Source: Caenorhabditis elegans
Lineage: Eukaryota > Nematoda > Chromadorea > Rhabditida > Rhabditidae
DNA length: 64,000 nucleotides
Reading direction: 5' to 3'
Assembly (NCBI RefSeq): GCF_000002985.6
Contig: NC_003281.10
Span: forward strand, 11,656,001-11,720,000
The position numbers and the translations under genes are program-made. The notes beneath the pieces were generated by a model that was not told where the DNA came from, did no database searches, and saw only the letters and a list, made by a program, of their open reading frames with translations. Below are positions 36,401-40,598 of the stretch, in pieces (positions within the stretch are counted from its first letter, which is position 1; every line of letters begins with the position of its first letter).

Positions 36401-37554
36401 AATATATTTTTTGACCGCATTTTTTTTGGCAAAAAAATTCCAAATATTCCCATTTTTCATCCTATTCGATTATTCTACAGAATTCGGCACAACGGACTGG
36501 CAGTCACCGATGCTCTCCGGCGGCTACAGCTCGAGCCCATCGCCAACAATGACGGGCGGCTCAATGCGAATGGGCGGTGGACCGCTGCACGGTGAAGATG
36601 AATCGAATCGAAAGCGACAAGTACGATTGCTAAAGAATCGAGAGGCAGCGAAAGAGTGCCGCAGAAAAAAGAAGGTAATTTTTTGGAGCGGAAATTTGGA
36701 GGGAAAAAAATTATTTTTTGGCTGAAAAATTGAGAAAAATTAGACTTTTTTAAGATCGAAAATCAGATTTTTTTTTGGTTAAAATTTTCAGAAAATCACG
36801 ATTTTTGGACTGAAAATTTGGAAGAAAAAGGAATTTTTGGCTGAAAAAATGAAAAAAATTAGACTTTTTTTAGACTTAAAAATCATTATTTTTTTACTGA
36901 AAATGTGCAAAAAAAGTATATTTTTCGGCTAAAAATTTGGGGAAAAAATGAGATATTCTGACTGACATTACAAGAAAAAGTGCATTTTTTAGCTGAAAAT
37001 TTCAGGAAAAAAAATGCGATTTTTTTAAAATTGAAAATCAGGTTTTTTGGTTAAATTTTCAGAAAATCAAGATTTTTGAACTGAAAATTTGAAAAAAAAA
37101 ATTCTAGTTGAAAACTTCAGAAAAAGTTGTTTTTCGGCTCAAAAATCGAGGAAAAAAATAAAATTTTTTTGGCTTGAAAATCGGAAAAAAATCAATTTTT
37201 TTTTTGCCTAAAAATCGGAAAAAAAAACCAGTTTTAATTTAAATTGGAATTTTATTCAAATTTTCTGAAAAAATTAATTTTTTACCGTTTTTTACAAAAA
37301 AAAAATCCACCGATTTTCTAATTTTTTTTCTTAAATTTCGAGAAAAAAAATTCGTGAAATACTCCTAATTTTCACAAAATTTTAGTTTAAAATTTAGAGA
37401 AAATTTGAAAATCAAAAAAAAAAAATTATTTCAGGAATACGTAAAATGTCTGGAAAATCGCGTTTCGGTGCTGGAAAATCAGAACAAAGCACTCATCGAA
37501 GAGCTCAAAACGCTGAAAGAGCTGTACTGCCGAAAGGAAAAGGACGGAATGTGA
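1767..37554 (+). CDS. crh-1: CREB-family bZIP transcription factor CRH-1 (whole gene, long form)
   Basis: Seven exons join in frame: 1767-1805, 20421-20497, 29210-29303, 32132-32336, 35302-35508, 36481-36674 and 37435-37554, giving 311 aa. The order is a short N-terminus; a kinase-inducible domain with LNRRPSYRMILKDLE (Ser37, equivalent to CREB Ser133); a Pro/Ser/Gln/Gly-rich middle; and a C-terminal bZIP with basic region RLLKNREAAKECRRKKK and a leucine zipper ending ELYCRKEKDGM. Family knowledge: the protein binds CRE sites in the nucleus as a dimer, is activated by kinases at the KID serine, and acts in memory, stress and lifespan pathways in C. elegans. A TTTCAG acceptor at 1732-1737, 29 bases before the ATG, suggests SL1 trans-splicing. 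Intron 1 is about 18.6 kb. Candidate alternative first exons lie at 19662, 27220 and 29106. Confidence 0.96.
1806..3584. other. crh-1 intron 1, proximal AT-rich part
   Basis: No gene is seen. Long A and T runs dominate up to about 2600. At 3010-3380 a roughly 190-bp sequence containing GAAATTCCATGAAATCCGA is present twice as a direct repeat. A perfect TGACGTCA lies at 2787-2794. Confidence 0.5.
2787..2794. promoter_or_regulatory. Perfect CRE in crh-1 intron 1
   Basis: TGACGTCA lies in non-repeat-looking sequence within intron 1. It is a potential binding site for CREB/ATF factors; its function is inferred from sequence only. Confidence 0.4.
3585..3720. repeat. Family A palindromic element, copy 2 (degenerate)
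   Basis: It starts with CACGTGGTGCCAGGCTGTC and has the inverted GATCTACAAAAAATGCGGG and CCCGCATTTTT blocks. The centre has diverged and the CRE is lost. Confidence 0.7.
3721..4450. other. crh-1 intron 1 stretch with a CT microsatellite
   Basis: A (TC)n run lies at 3931-3955, surrounded by relatively GC-rich, non-repetitive DNA at 3880-4260. No convincing exon is seen. The unusual composition for this intron makes it a candidate enhancer, but nothing in the sequence proves it. Confidence 0.4.
4451..4628. repeat. Family A palindromic element, copy 3 (CRE-bearing)
   Basis: A near-complete copy with CACGTG at both ends and a perfect TGACGTCA at 4549-4556. The arms share the GATCTACAAAAAATGCGG block in opposite orientations. 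Confidence 0.85.
4629..5324. other. crh-1 intron 1 stretch between repeat copies
   Basis: Non-repetitive DNA at 4640-4970 is followed by short imperfect repeats of GAATTATCGAATTTGTTGAA that continue beyond copy 4 to about 5690. No gene is seen. Confidence 0.45.
5325..5505. repeat. Family A palindromic element, copy 4 (CRE-bearing)
   Basis: It runs from CACGTGGCGCCAAAGTG to GGGACAGGCTGACGTG, with a perfect TGACGTCA at 5433-5440. It lies inside an array of GAATTATCGAATT-type repeats, which it seems to have interrupted. Confidence 0.85.
5506..6661. other. crh-1 intron 1 stretch with CT and TG microsatellites
   Basis: A (CT)n run lies at 5926-5955 and a short TG run near 6018. The 5800-6200 block is less AT-rich than its surroundings. 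Frames on both strands here are short and look like shadows of simple sequence. No gene is called. Confidence 0.4.
6662..6849. repeat. Family A palindromic element, copy 5 (CRE-bearing, inverted)
   Basis: This complete copy has CACGTG at 6662-6667 and 6844-6849. It is inverted relative to copies 3 and 4, and its TGACGTCA is at 6733-6740. Confidence 0.85.
6857..7370. repeat. Large palindrome, family C (about 255-bp arms)
   Basis: The left arm begins TCCCTGATTTTATATTTCAG and the right arm ends with its reverse complement at about 7370. Shared internal blocks include CGATTTACGGGA against TCCCGTAAATCG. The centre is near 7110 around GGTCAGGCTAATC. This is a foldback MITE-like insertion that abuts copy 5 of family A. 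Confidence 0.8.
7371..10461. other. crh-1 intron 1, 3-kb stretch without a gene
   Basis: The stretch holds a (CT)n run at 7617-7637, an (AT)n run at 8426-8466, CA-rich DNA near 8590, and a less AT-rich block at 8560-9350 with a CACGTGG at 8981. A perfect TGACGTCA lies at 9571-9578. Sequences around 9480-9720 contain repeated TACATTACTTGAATAA-like words. No coding exon was recognised. Confidence 0.45.
9571..9578. promoter_or_regulatory. Perfect CRE in crh-1 intron 1
   Basis: TGACGTCA lies within a small imperfect palindrome: a GTTGTGGCGTAA block near 9503 faces GACGTCACAAC. Its role is inferred from sequence only. Confidence 0.35.
10462..10760. repeat. 35-bp tandem repeat array (GCCGGAAATT family), + orientation
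   Basis: Degenerate copies of a unit containing TTTGCCGGAATTTTCCATTT and TCCGGCAATTCGCCG. The same family recurs at 18145, 24840, 28620, 31155, 32640 and 56495. Open frames across it are repeat artefacts. Confidence 0.8.
10761..11229. other. crh-1 intron 1 stretch, no gene seen
   Basis: AT-rich sequence with a mixed-composition block at 10890-11070 rich in TTC. No exon or clear repeat was recognised. Confidence 0.4.
11230..11813. repeat. Palindromic element related to the TTAA family
   Basis: Two long arms meet near 11520. The central blocks are GTCGATGAGGGCACAAA against TTTGTGCCCTCATCGACCG. The right end reads GTACTCCACCTTTAA, matching other TTAA-ended palindromes in the window; the left end has diverged. 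A related fragment is seen at about 41210-41450. Confidence 0.75.
11814..13557. other. crh-1 intron 1 stretch with a GCCTGCC-type repeat
   Basis: Very A/T-homopolymeric DNA at 11860-12170 leads into non-repetitive DNA at 12180-12660. A small element with GGCAGGTTTCAGGCCCTGAA and GCCTGCCTACC words lies at 12835-12945; similar ones occur at 22870, 29635 and 41640. (TA)n runs lie at 13460-13500. No gene is called. Confidence 0.45.
13558..13703 (-). mobile_element. Putative short solo/3' LTR of a retrotransposon relic
   Basis: Read on the minus strand, a purine tract AAAGAGGGGAGA (plus 13704-13715) directly precedes TGTTTGGTATC. The segment ends ATACATAACA, so it has TG...CA ends with matching TGTT/AACA tips and a TGTAATAAAC polyadenylation-like signal inside. 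That combination is what a polypurine tract plus 3' LTR looks like. At 146 bp it is short for an LTR, and no second copy is visible in the window. Confidence 0.4.
13704..14210 (-). mobile_element. Possible internal remnant next to the LTR
   Basis: Relatively GC-rich sequence. The word GGTACCTCAGTTGTT with its downstream CTTGATGTTCCTCCAACC is duplicated at about 13880 and 13995. Short frames exist on both strands, but none encodes a recognisable gag or pol motif. It is bounded on the right by a (TA)n run at 14211-14234. I read it as debris of the element whose LTR lies at 13558-13703. Confidence 0.3.
14211..15581. other. crh-1 intron 1 stretch, no gene seen
   Basis: (TA)n runs lie at 14211-14234 and 15001-15020, with an (AG)n run near 14393-14406. 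The rest is AT-rich intron. Confidence 0.4.
15582..16617. repeat. Long foldback element with about 325-bp arms
   Basis: The left arm (about 15582-15913) and right arm (about 16286-16617) are reverse complements over blocks such as AGTAATACTCTCTACCTG against CAGGTAGAGAGTATTACT and AAAGTCTTGATTTCAC against GTGAAATCAAGACTTT. The loop of about 370 bp includes the word GGGTCTCGTTAGG. The arms are close enough in sequence to form a long RNA duplex in the crh-1 pre-mRNA. Confidence 0.8.
16618..18144. other. crh-1 intron 1 stretch, no gene seen
   Basis: The segment around 16680-16860 holds a smaller inverted repeat with GATTAAACATA against TATGTTTAATC. A less AT-rich block at 17100-17350, containing ACACACGTGGCACACATAC, may be regulatory. 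A homopolymer-rich region runs from 17440 to 17860. Confidence 0.4.
18145..18475. repeat. Sparse 35-bp-family repeat copies
   Basis: Words such as GGCAAATTGGCAACTTGCCG and CGGTTTGCCGATTTGACGG mark degraded copies. A unique-looking spacer at about 18235-18330 (TTTTTGAAATG, then TAGATGTAGGAACATCCATA) recurs next to the array at 31760-31850, so this is a larger compound repeat. Confidence 0.6.
18582..18596. repeat. Mono-C tract (15 C)
   Basis: Fifteen consecutive C form a G-tract on the minus strand. Such tracts are potential G-quadruplex sites. Confidence 0.9.
18597..19661. other. crh-1 intron 1, flank of the second candidate promoter
   Basis: Mostly AT-rich. The last 100 bp (19560-19661) contain a CTCTCTCTCTTCC stretch and less AT-rich sequence, consistent with a core promoter or 5' UTR for the exon at 19662. 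Confidence 0.4.
19662..19733 (+). CDS. crh-1: crh-1 candidate alternative first exon
   Basis: An ATG opens 24 codons beginning MATMASTSNCSPVATSPL. It ends at AAG|GTACCC in phase 0, which fits the KID exon at 20421. An earlier donor after codon 12 (CCG|GTAGCC, exon end 19697) is also in phase. Codon use is non-random and GC-rich against an AT-rich background, and the sequence is close to a CRH-1 isoform N-terminus as I remember it. The product would keep the KID serine. Neither donor is a strong match to the nematode consensus, so the exact end is uncertain. Confidence 0.6.
19734..20420. other. crh-1 intron before the KID exon
   Basis: AT-rich; no further exon is seen. It ends in the strong acceptor ATTATTTCAG. 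Confidence 0.5.
20421..20497 (+). CDS. crh-1: crh-1 KID exon with the phosphoacceptor serine
   Basis: The exon runs from TTATTTCAG to a GTTAGT donor and ends in phase 2. It encodes ALQEGGDSEDEARRRREQL followed by NRRPSYR. RRPSY matches the PKA/CaMK/AKT site of CREB; phosphorylation there recruits CBP/p300 (family knowledge). The helix partner residues (MILKDLE) lie in the next exon, so skipping this exon removes the switch but leaves the reading frame usable from exons that also end in phase 2. Confidence 0.95.
20498..21738. other. crh-1 intron 2, first part
   Basis: It contains a (TA)n microsatellite at about 20910-20966 and shorter TA runs at 20741 and 21611. Open frames across these are simple-sequence artefacts. 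No gene is seen. Confidence 0.45.
21739..22345. repeat. Tandem repeat, AATTTGAATTCCCGCCA units
   Basis: At least 14 imperfect copies of a unit of roughly 35-45 bp containing GAAAATTTGAATTCCCGCCA, with variants CCGGAACAA and CCCGCAAAA. The minus-strand frames of 93-143 residues here (repeated NSNFxxK motifs) are translations of the repeat. Confidence 0.85.
22346..24346. other. crh-1 intron 2 stretch, no confident gene
   Basis: The stretch includes an 18-C tract at 22652-22669, a GCCTGCC-type repeat at about 22870-22915 and a relatively GC-rich region at 23540-24120. That region contains a 125-codon + strand frame (23741-24118) with GGCCGAGTTTTCTAAATCTC, an inverted word seen in dispersed nematode repeats. 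The frame lacks splice logic and any recognisable domain, so I do not call it a gene. Confidence 0.35.
22652..22669. repeat. Mono-C tract (18 C)
   Basis: Eighteen consecutive C form a long G-tract on the minus strand. Confidence 0.9.
24347..24413. repeat. (CA)n microsatellite
   Basis: About 33 uninterrupted CA units. It yields a spurious Cys/Val frame on the minus strand. Confidence 0.95.
24414..26000. other. crh-1 intron 2 stretch, no gene seen
   Basis: A short 35-bp-family cluster lies at 24840-24905 in + orientation (TTTGCCGATTTGCCGGA words). More mixed-composition DNA lies at 25430-25900, with a 13-G tract at 25632-25644, TG microsatellite words near 25750 and CT-rich stretches. This mixed block is a candidate regulatory region. 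Confidence 0.4.
26001..26586. repeat. TTAA-ended palindromic element, copy 1
   Basis: It starts TTAAAGGTGGTTTAGTCGAA and ends with the complement CGACTACACCACCTTTAA. The arms of about 280 bp meet near 26290, where GATTAAGG...GGACGGCGA faces CGCCGTCC...CCTTAATTAA. Palindromes of this type flanked by TTAA are a known nematode non-autonomous class (from memory). A second copy is at 30132-30704. Confidence 0.85.
26587..27142. other. Upstream region of the 27220 exon
   Basis: Unique sequence with moderate composition. It includes CTCACGTGGCAACTGCAG near 26884 and a pyrimidine-rich run up to the GCTTCAG acceptor at 27142. It is the plausible promoter and 5' region for the exon that follows. Confidence 0.4.
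27220..27428 (+). CDS. crh-1: crh-1 candidate alternative first exon, Pro-rich, no KID serine
   Basis: The ATG at 27220 opens 69 codons plus AG, starting MIPPPVVLPQQYAPLPGF and ending LSRLSFNQR. It ends at AGAAG|GTTAGA in phase 2. That is exactly the phase needed to join exon 29210, giving ...FNQRS-MILKDLE. A GCTTCAG at 27136-27142 could be an SL1 site. GC content and codon bias are strongly coding-like compared with the surrounding intron. The resulting isoform would replace RRPSY with a Pro/Leu-rich segment while keeping the bZIP. It cannot be an internal exon after the KID exon, because that joining frame meets a stop. Confidence 0.6.
27429..27952. other. crh-1 intron stretch, no gene seen
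   Basis: AT-rich, with a TA run near 27585. A small block with CTAGCTAGCAGCCGAGCCTAG words lies near 27875. Confidence 0.4.
27953..28111 (-). other. Unassigned coding-like segment, minus strand
   Basis: Minus-strand bases 28111-27953 are open for 52 codons ending at a TGA. The frame includes VEGVPEGYPDSGATRMWW followed by VNRLSSGERKWELV. It has no ATG but contains a possible acceptor (CCGCAG, exon from 28076). Composition is GC-rich against AT-rich intron. It could be a terminal exon or relic of a gene nested in the crh-1 intron; I recognise no family. Confidence 0.25.
28112..28619. other. crh-1 intron stretch, no gene seen
   Basis: AT-rich, without repeats or exons that I recognise. Confidence 0.4.
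28620..28800. repeat. 35-bp-family array, inverted (-) orientation
   Basis: About four to five copies read GGAAAATCGGCAAATTGCCGG on the + strand, the reverse complement of the array at 31155. It lies upstream of the crh-1 exon at 29210. Confidence 0.8.
28930..28937. promoter_or_regulatory. Perfect CRE, distal member of an internal pair
   Basis: TGACGTCA lies 176 bp upstream of the ATG at 29106, in unique DNA and outside any family A repeat. It is paired with the site at 29005-29012. Confidence 0.6.
29005..29012. promoter_or_regulatory. Perfect CRE, proximal member of an internal pair
   Basis: TGACGTCA lies 101 bp upstream of the ATG at 29106, followed by a CCTTCAG (29030-29036) that could be a trans-splice acceptor. 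Two full CREs 75 bp apart directly before a candidate first exon suggest a CREB-responsive internal promoter. Confidence 0.6.
29106..29128 (+). CDS. crh-1: crh-1 candidate internal first exon producing a KID-less form
   Basis: The ATG at 29106 gives MSTSLLS plus AG before the donor CCAG|GTAGGG, ending in phase 2. Joining to 29210 gives MSTSLLSS-MILKDLETADK and then the normal bZIP. An out-of-frame upstream ATG (29087) precedes it, so leaky scanning or initiation at ATG 29211 (MILKDLE...) is also possible. Either way the phosphoserine exon is excluded. The intron would be 81 nt, a normal nematode size. It was identified by phase and by the CRE pair upstream, not by transcript data. Confidence 0.5.
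29210..29303 (+). CDS. crh-1: crh-1 exon with the second half of the KID
   Basis: The acceptor TAATTTCAG and donor CAG|GTAATA border 94 nt. Entered in phase 2 and left in phase 0, it encodes R/S-MILKDLETADKVMKKEP followed by EETPPSSVDASPLQ. ILKDL corresponds to the amphipathic helix of the CREB KID that contacts CBP KIX (family knowledge). Inverted 35-bp arrays lie on both sides (28620 and 31155). Confidence 0.93.
29304..30131. other. crh-1 intron 3, first part, with a GCCTGCC repeat
   Basis: GTACTGTAG-type words lie near 29555. A palindromic GCCTGCCTGAAACCTGCCCG-type element lies at about 29635-29860, related to those at 12835, 22870 and 41640. No exon is seen. Confidence 0.45.
30132..30704. 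repeat. TTAA-ended palindromic element, copy 2
   Basis: It starts TTAAAGGTGGTGTAGTCGAA and ends CCTACACCACCTTTAA. It is closely similar along its length to the copy at 26001-26586, including the central GGACGGCGA blocks. Confidence 0.85.
30705..31154. other. crh-1 intron 3 stretch, no gene seen
   Basis: Mixed AT-rich sequence; no exon or named repeat was recognised. Confidence 0.4.
31155..31770. repeat. 35-bp tandem array, + orientation, upstream of crh-1 exon 4
   Basis: About 17 copies of the unit CCGGCAATTTGCCGATTTGC + CGGAAATTTTCAATT. Because 35 is not a multiple of 3 and the unit lacks stops, all three + frames stay open, with a 35-residue period (frames of 141-199 residues). These are not genes. 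The array is the reverse complement of the one at 32640-33185, and the two bracket the exon at 32132-32336. Confidence 0.92.
31771..32131. other. Intron end before crh-1 exon 4
   Basis: It contains the same spacer word as at 18240-18330 (TAGATGTAGGAAAATCCATA). It ends at the acceptor TCAGTTTCAG. Confidence 0.45.
32132..32336 (+). CDS. crh-1: crh-1 exon 4 (Pro/Ala/Ser-rich), likely back-splicing exon
   Basis: A 205-nt exon, entered in phase 0 and left in phase 1 (CCCAAAG|GTCAGT). It encodes SVMRPPPTAPPTSAATPNR and continues to PINGDFDFSAAIAAASQPK. It corresponds to the low-complexity activation region between KID and bZIP. Oppositely oriented 35-bp arrays start about 360 bp upstream and 300 bp downstream; such pairing is known to favour exon circularisation. 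From memory, circular RNAs of C. elegans crh-1 come from its fourth exon. Confidence 0.92.
32337..32639. other. crh-1 intron 4, first part
   Basis: AT-rich; no exon is seen. Confidence 0.4.
32640..33185. repeat. 35-bp tandem array, inverted orientation, downstream of crh-1 exon 4
   Basis: About 12 copies of GGCAAATCGGCAAATTGCCG + GAATTGAAATTTCC, the reverse complement of the unit at 31155-31770. Minus-strand frames of 67-115 residues here are translations of the repeat. Confidence 0.92.
33186..34191. other. crh-1 intron 4 stretch with a possible promoter and exon-like segment
   Basis: Unlike most of the intron, 33230-33840 is non-repetitive and less AT-rich, with AGAGAG and CA simple words and a perfect CRE at 33590. 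At 33778 an ATG after TCTACAG opens MESLVFNGHSHMNGMN up to a GTAGGA donor at 33828. Its phase does not fit the next exon, so it could only be 5' UTR of a short form. Confidence 0.35.
33590..33597. promoter_or_regulatory. Perfect CRE in crh-1 intron 4
   Basis: TGACGTCA is preceded by AGGAAT in non-repetitive DNA, about 190 bp upstream of the exon-like segment at 33778. Confidence 0.4.
34192..34496. repeat. TTAA-ended palindromic element, short variant
   Basis: It starts TTAAAGGTGGAGTAGCGCCA and ends TGGCGCTACTCCACCTTTAA. The arms are about 150 bp. It has the same ends as the 26001 and 30132 elements but a different interior. Confidence 0.85.
34497..35301. other. crh-1 intron 4, last part
   Basis: AT-rich; no exon is seen. 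It ends in TATTTCCAG. Confidence 0.45.
35302..35508 (+). CDS. crh-1: crh-1 exon 5 (Gly/Gln/Ser-rich)
   Basis: A 207-nt exon with phase 1 on both sides. It encodes GGPQQNGLGGGGGGGGVPG, a Pro/Ser/Gln segment and GLIGSAMKPMLGIDAVSF. The run of eight glycines (GGC/GGA/GGT codons) may vary in length. The Gln-rich stretch resembles CREB activation domains in composition. Confidence 0.92.
35509..36480. other. crh-1 intron 5
   Basis: AT-rich; no exon is seen. Repeated words such as GAATAATTAAGCATAAGCTT appear twice (about 35763 and 35956). It ends in ATTCTACAG. Confidence 0.45.
36481..36674 (+). CDS. crh-1: crh-1 exon 6 with the bZIP basic region
   Basis: It encodes EFGTTDWQSPMLSGGYSSSP, a Met/Gly-rich linker, and then RKRQVRLLKNREAAKECR + RKKK. 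The invariant bZIP Asn, Ala-Ala, Cys and Arg contacts are all present. The exon stops after KKK, before EYVKC, where I believe mammalian CREB genes also have an intron. Confidence 0.96.
36675..37434. other. crh-1 intron 6
   Basis: Low-complexity DNA made of loose repeats of GGCTGAAAATTTGGAAAAAA-like words. No exon is seen. Confidence 0.5.
37435..37554 (+). CDS. crh-1: crh-1 last exon, leucine zipper
   Basis: It encodes EYVKCLENRVSVLENQNKAL + IEELKTLKELYCRKEKDGM and the TGA stop. The heptad leucines and the YVKCLENRV start match the CREB/CREM/ATF1 zipper almost residue for residue. Confidence 0.97.
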   Translation, partial: EYVKCLENRVSVLENQNKALIEELKTLKELYCRKEKDGM

Positions 37555-39329
37555 TTTTCCGTCGTTTTTTGTGCTCTTTTTGTGCTCTTTTTCCATCCCC
37601 CCGCTCCTCCTCCTCCTCAACAAGAAATCTCCAATGAAATCTCGTTTTTATTTTTATTTCCTAATTTTTGAAAGAAAAAAAATTGCTAAATATCTACTAT
37701 TATTACTACATTATTATTATTATAAATGTTCCCATGTAATTTTTTTTGGAAAAAAAATAATTTTTTTCCATCTCCTCCTCCTTCCAAAAACACTCGCATA
37801 GTTAACTACTTTCATTCAATTAATTGTGATATCGATCGGTTTTTTTTGTCTGTTTTCCCCCCTCACTATCATTTTATCGATTTTTTCCTCTCCTCAAGTG
37901 TTTTGCCACGTGTAGACGGAATTTTTGGCGCGTTTTTGTGTAGATATCCATTAAGTGGGCGGGGTTTGTCCAAGTTTTTTTTTTCTTTTTGAAAAATCAG
38001 AGTTCTTAGGTGTAACTGCAAAGTTGTTTTTTTTTTTTTTTGAAATCCCATTTTTCCTAAAAACGTCCAAGATAGGGGCGGGGCCCAATTAGGTACCGCC
38101 CCCTTTTTGAACTTTTCGAATTGATTTCCCGAAATCTCGTTTTTCGCTTTTAAATTTCTAGAAAAAAATCTAATTTTTCCGAAAAAAAACCACCCAATTT
38201 TTTTTTTTTTTTGAAAACTGAGTTTCAGAAATACAGGCCACGCCCACAAAATGGACGAAGTTTATTCACCACTTTTTCAAAAATAATTTTTTTACGGTAA
38301 ACTCAAAAATTCAAAATTGGGGCTTCAAAAATTTCTGAAAAATTCAAATTTTTGAAAAAAAAAACAATTCACAGAAAGGGCGGCGTTAACAAGCCACACT
38401 TATAAAATGGGCGGCGCTTAGCAAGCCACGCCCACAAAATGCACAAACATTGTTTTGTTTTTTCTTAAAAATGGTATTCCTAGTAAATGCACAAACCAAA
38501 TTTCGTGTAGAAAAATTACCCAATTTTTAAAAATAAATTTTAAAAAGGGCGGAGCTTAACAAGCCACGCCCATAAATTGGGCGAAGCTTATTTGTCAATT
38601 TTTCGAAAGAAAAATTCCGGTAAATGCGAAAATTCAAATTCCGAGCTTCAAAAATCTCAAATATTTCCAATTTTCGAAAAAAAAAAGAAAATGCAAAACA
38701 TGGGCGGAGCTTAACAAGCTTTAAGTCACCACGCCCACAAAATGGTCATTTTTGCGCATTTTCCCGACTACACGTGGCAAACCACTTCCCTCCGTTCCAA
38801 TAGGAAATGCCGTTCTCTCTTTCCCAGTTTTCGTTTTTTTTTTCTTTCTTGAATCATACAACATTATTTCCTCAACTATATTTTGTATTCCTTCCGCGAA
38901 ACCCAAACCACCCCTGTTTGCCATATTTCTGTTCAATATACTACCCATCCCATCATTCGTAGACTGTAAATTCGTTAGCTTCTCCATCACCAGTCAGCTT
39001 CTTCTTCAACCTGTGTAGTTTCTCTGAAATTTCCATTCATTTCCCCCCGCAGCAGACCAATCAAGAACACACAAAAAACTAAAAAAATGTATTGATTTAT
39101 CGGTTTTTTTGTTGTTCTTCCTTGTTTCCACACAAAATATTCAGGAATAAATATAACATATCCCCCTAACTAGAAAAAGTACATCTGATCTCTGAGCTCC
39201 CGGGGAAAAAAATTGATTAAAAAAGGTGTGGGAATAACAAACCATAGGAAATTGGAGTTTACTGGGAAAATTTGGAAATTGGTTTTGGTTACCTGGCTCG
39301 CAGAGCACAATTTGTTCTGTTGAAATTTT
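37555..39329. other. crh-1 3' region, with GC-box-like repeats
   Basis: Non-repetitive pyrimidine-rich DNA follows the stop. From 38050 to 38745 come at least five copies of a repeat with GGGCGGAGCTTAACAAGC and CCACGCCCACAAAATGG words. Unique sequence resumes at 38760 and ends with AATAAA at 39146-39151. I cannot tell which part is the 3' UTR; the AATAAA at 39146 is the best distal end. Confidence 0.45.
39146..39151 (+). terminator. crh-1: Candidate distal polyadenylation signal of crh-1
   Basis: A perfect AATAAA lies 1.6 kb past the crh-1 stop and 190 bp before the next gene. Confidence 0.4.
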
Positions 39330-39341
39330 TTGGTGGAAATC

Positions 39342-40446
39342 ATGTGCTTTTGCTTCAAGAAATTGATATTTTTACAAATTTTTGTGCTTATCGTGTTAAT
39401 TGGATCGAGCCATGAGCAAGGTAAGGGGGCTTTTTGGGAGAATTCTTTTAAAAAAATCAATAATTTTTTTGGAATTTTTTTGTCATTATTTGTAGAATTT
39501 TCAGCTGATAGTCGATAGGCTTTTGTTTAAAATAATAGCATTAAATTGCTAGAATTTCTTTTTTTTAATTTGTGCAATTTCAAAACAAAGTTTTTTTTGC
39601 CCGAAAAAAAGTCATTTTGCCACTTTTTGGCTGAAAAAAAATTGGGCAAAAATAAAAAATTGTCTGAATTTGTTGAAAACGGGTAATTCATATATGGAGA
39701 ATTTAGAAAATCTAGGTTTAACCCGTCGAAAACTATTAAAAAGTGGCAAATATTTGGCAAAATGTGGCAGAAAGTGGCAGAAAGGCAAAAAGTGGCAGTG
39801 ACAAAAAGTGGCAAAAAAAAGTGACAAAAAAGTAGCAAAAATTTATGGCAAAAATTCACAATTTTGAAACTCCTCTAAAATGGTTAATTTTGTAGTTAAA
39901 GGACTCAAAATTGATATTCGAACTCTAAAAAATTGCCCTTTTTCAGAATATAGAGGTTTTGTACATTTCCAGAAATTTTTTTTTGCCCGAAAAAAGACAA
40001 TTTGAAAAAATTGGATGGCTGAAAAAAAAACAAATTGGGCAAAAATAAAAAGTTGCCTAAGTTTGTTGAAAACGGGTAATTCATATATGGAGAATTCAGA
40101 AAAACTATGCTTAACCCATCAAAAACTATTAAAAAGTGGCAAAAATTTCAAAATTTTTTTTTTTTTTAATTAAAAAAAAAATTTTTTGTTCGACATTCGA
40201 AAACTCTCCCAATTATCAGATTACATATTTTTTTACCACCTTAAATCACCATTTTTTTCAGGTTTTGGTGGTCCAATTGACGCAAAATCCACCAAATCGC
40301 AAACAACTACAGCTCAAACTACAGTACCCCCACCGGAAACTACAGCTGCCTCAGAAGTTCATGCGACCACTTCTGACACAAATCGAATTTCAATACTCAT
40401 TTCTCTTTTTTCTTTATCTATAATCCAACTGTTTCCGTTTTTATAA
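39342..40446 (+). CDS. Small secreted or membrane-anchored protein, 87 aa (two exons)
   Basis: Exons 39342-39420 and 40262-40446 join in phase 1 across AG|GTAAGG and TTTTCAG. The N-terminus MCFCFKKLIFLQIFVLIVLI is a clear signal or anchor segment ending GSSHEQ. The middle is Thr/Ser/Pro-rich (QTTTAQTTVPPPETT), typical of O-glycosylated stalks. The C-terminus is hydrophobic (ISILISLFSLSIIQLFPFL), with small residues before it, as in GPI-anchored proteins. An in-frame ATG at 39330 could add four residues. No family is recognised. The intron contains a duplicated block of about 170 bp (39594 and 39978). Confidence 0.55.
39421..40261. repeat. Intron with a direct duplication of about 170 bp
   Basis: Blocks at about 39594-39765 and 39978-40150 share GGGTAATTCATATATGGAGA and CTATTAAAAAGTGGCAAA. 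Between them are simple GTGGCAAAAA iterations. Confidence 0.7.
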
Positions 40447-40598
40447 TTGAATTCTCAATGATATAAACCTAAACCAATTTCAAAGTTCCTGGGGTGGGGA
40501 ATTGAATGAAAATAGGCGGAGTCTGGAGCACTTGAGCCCTGAATCTAGTTTCAGAACAAATCAGTTTTCAAATTTTTATAACTGTGTGTTGACTGAAA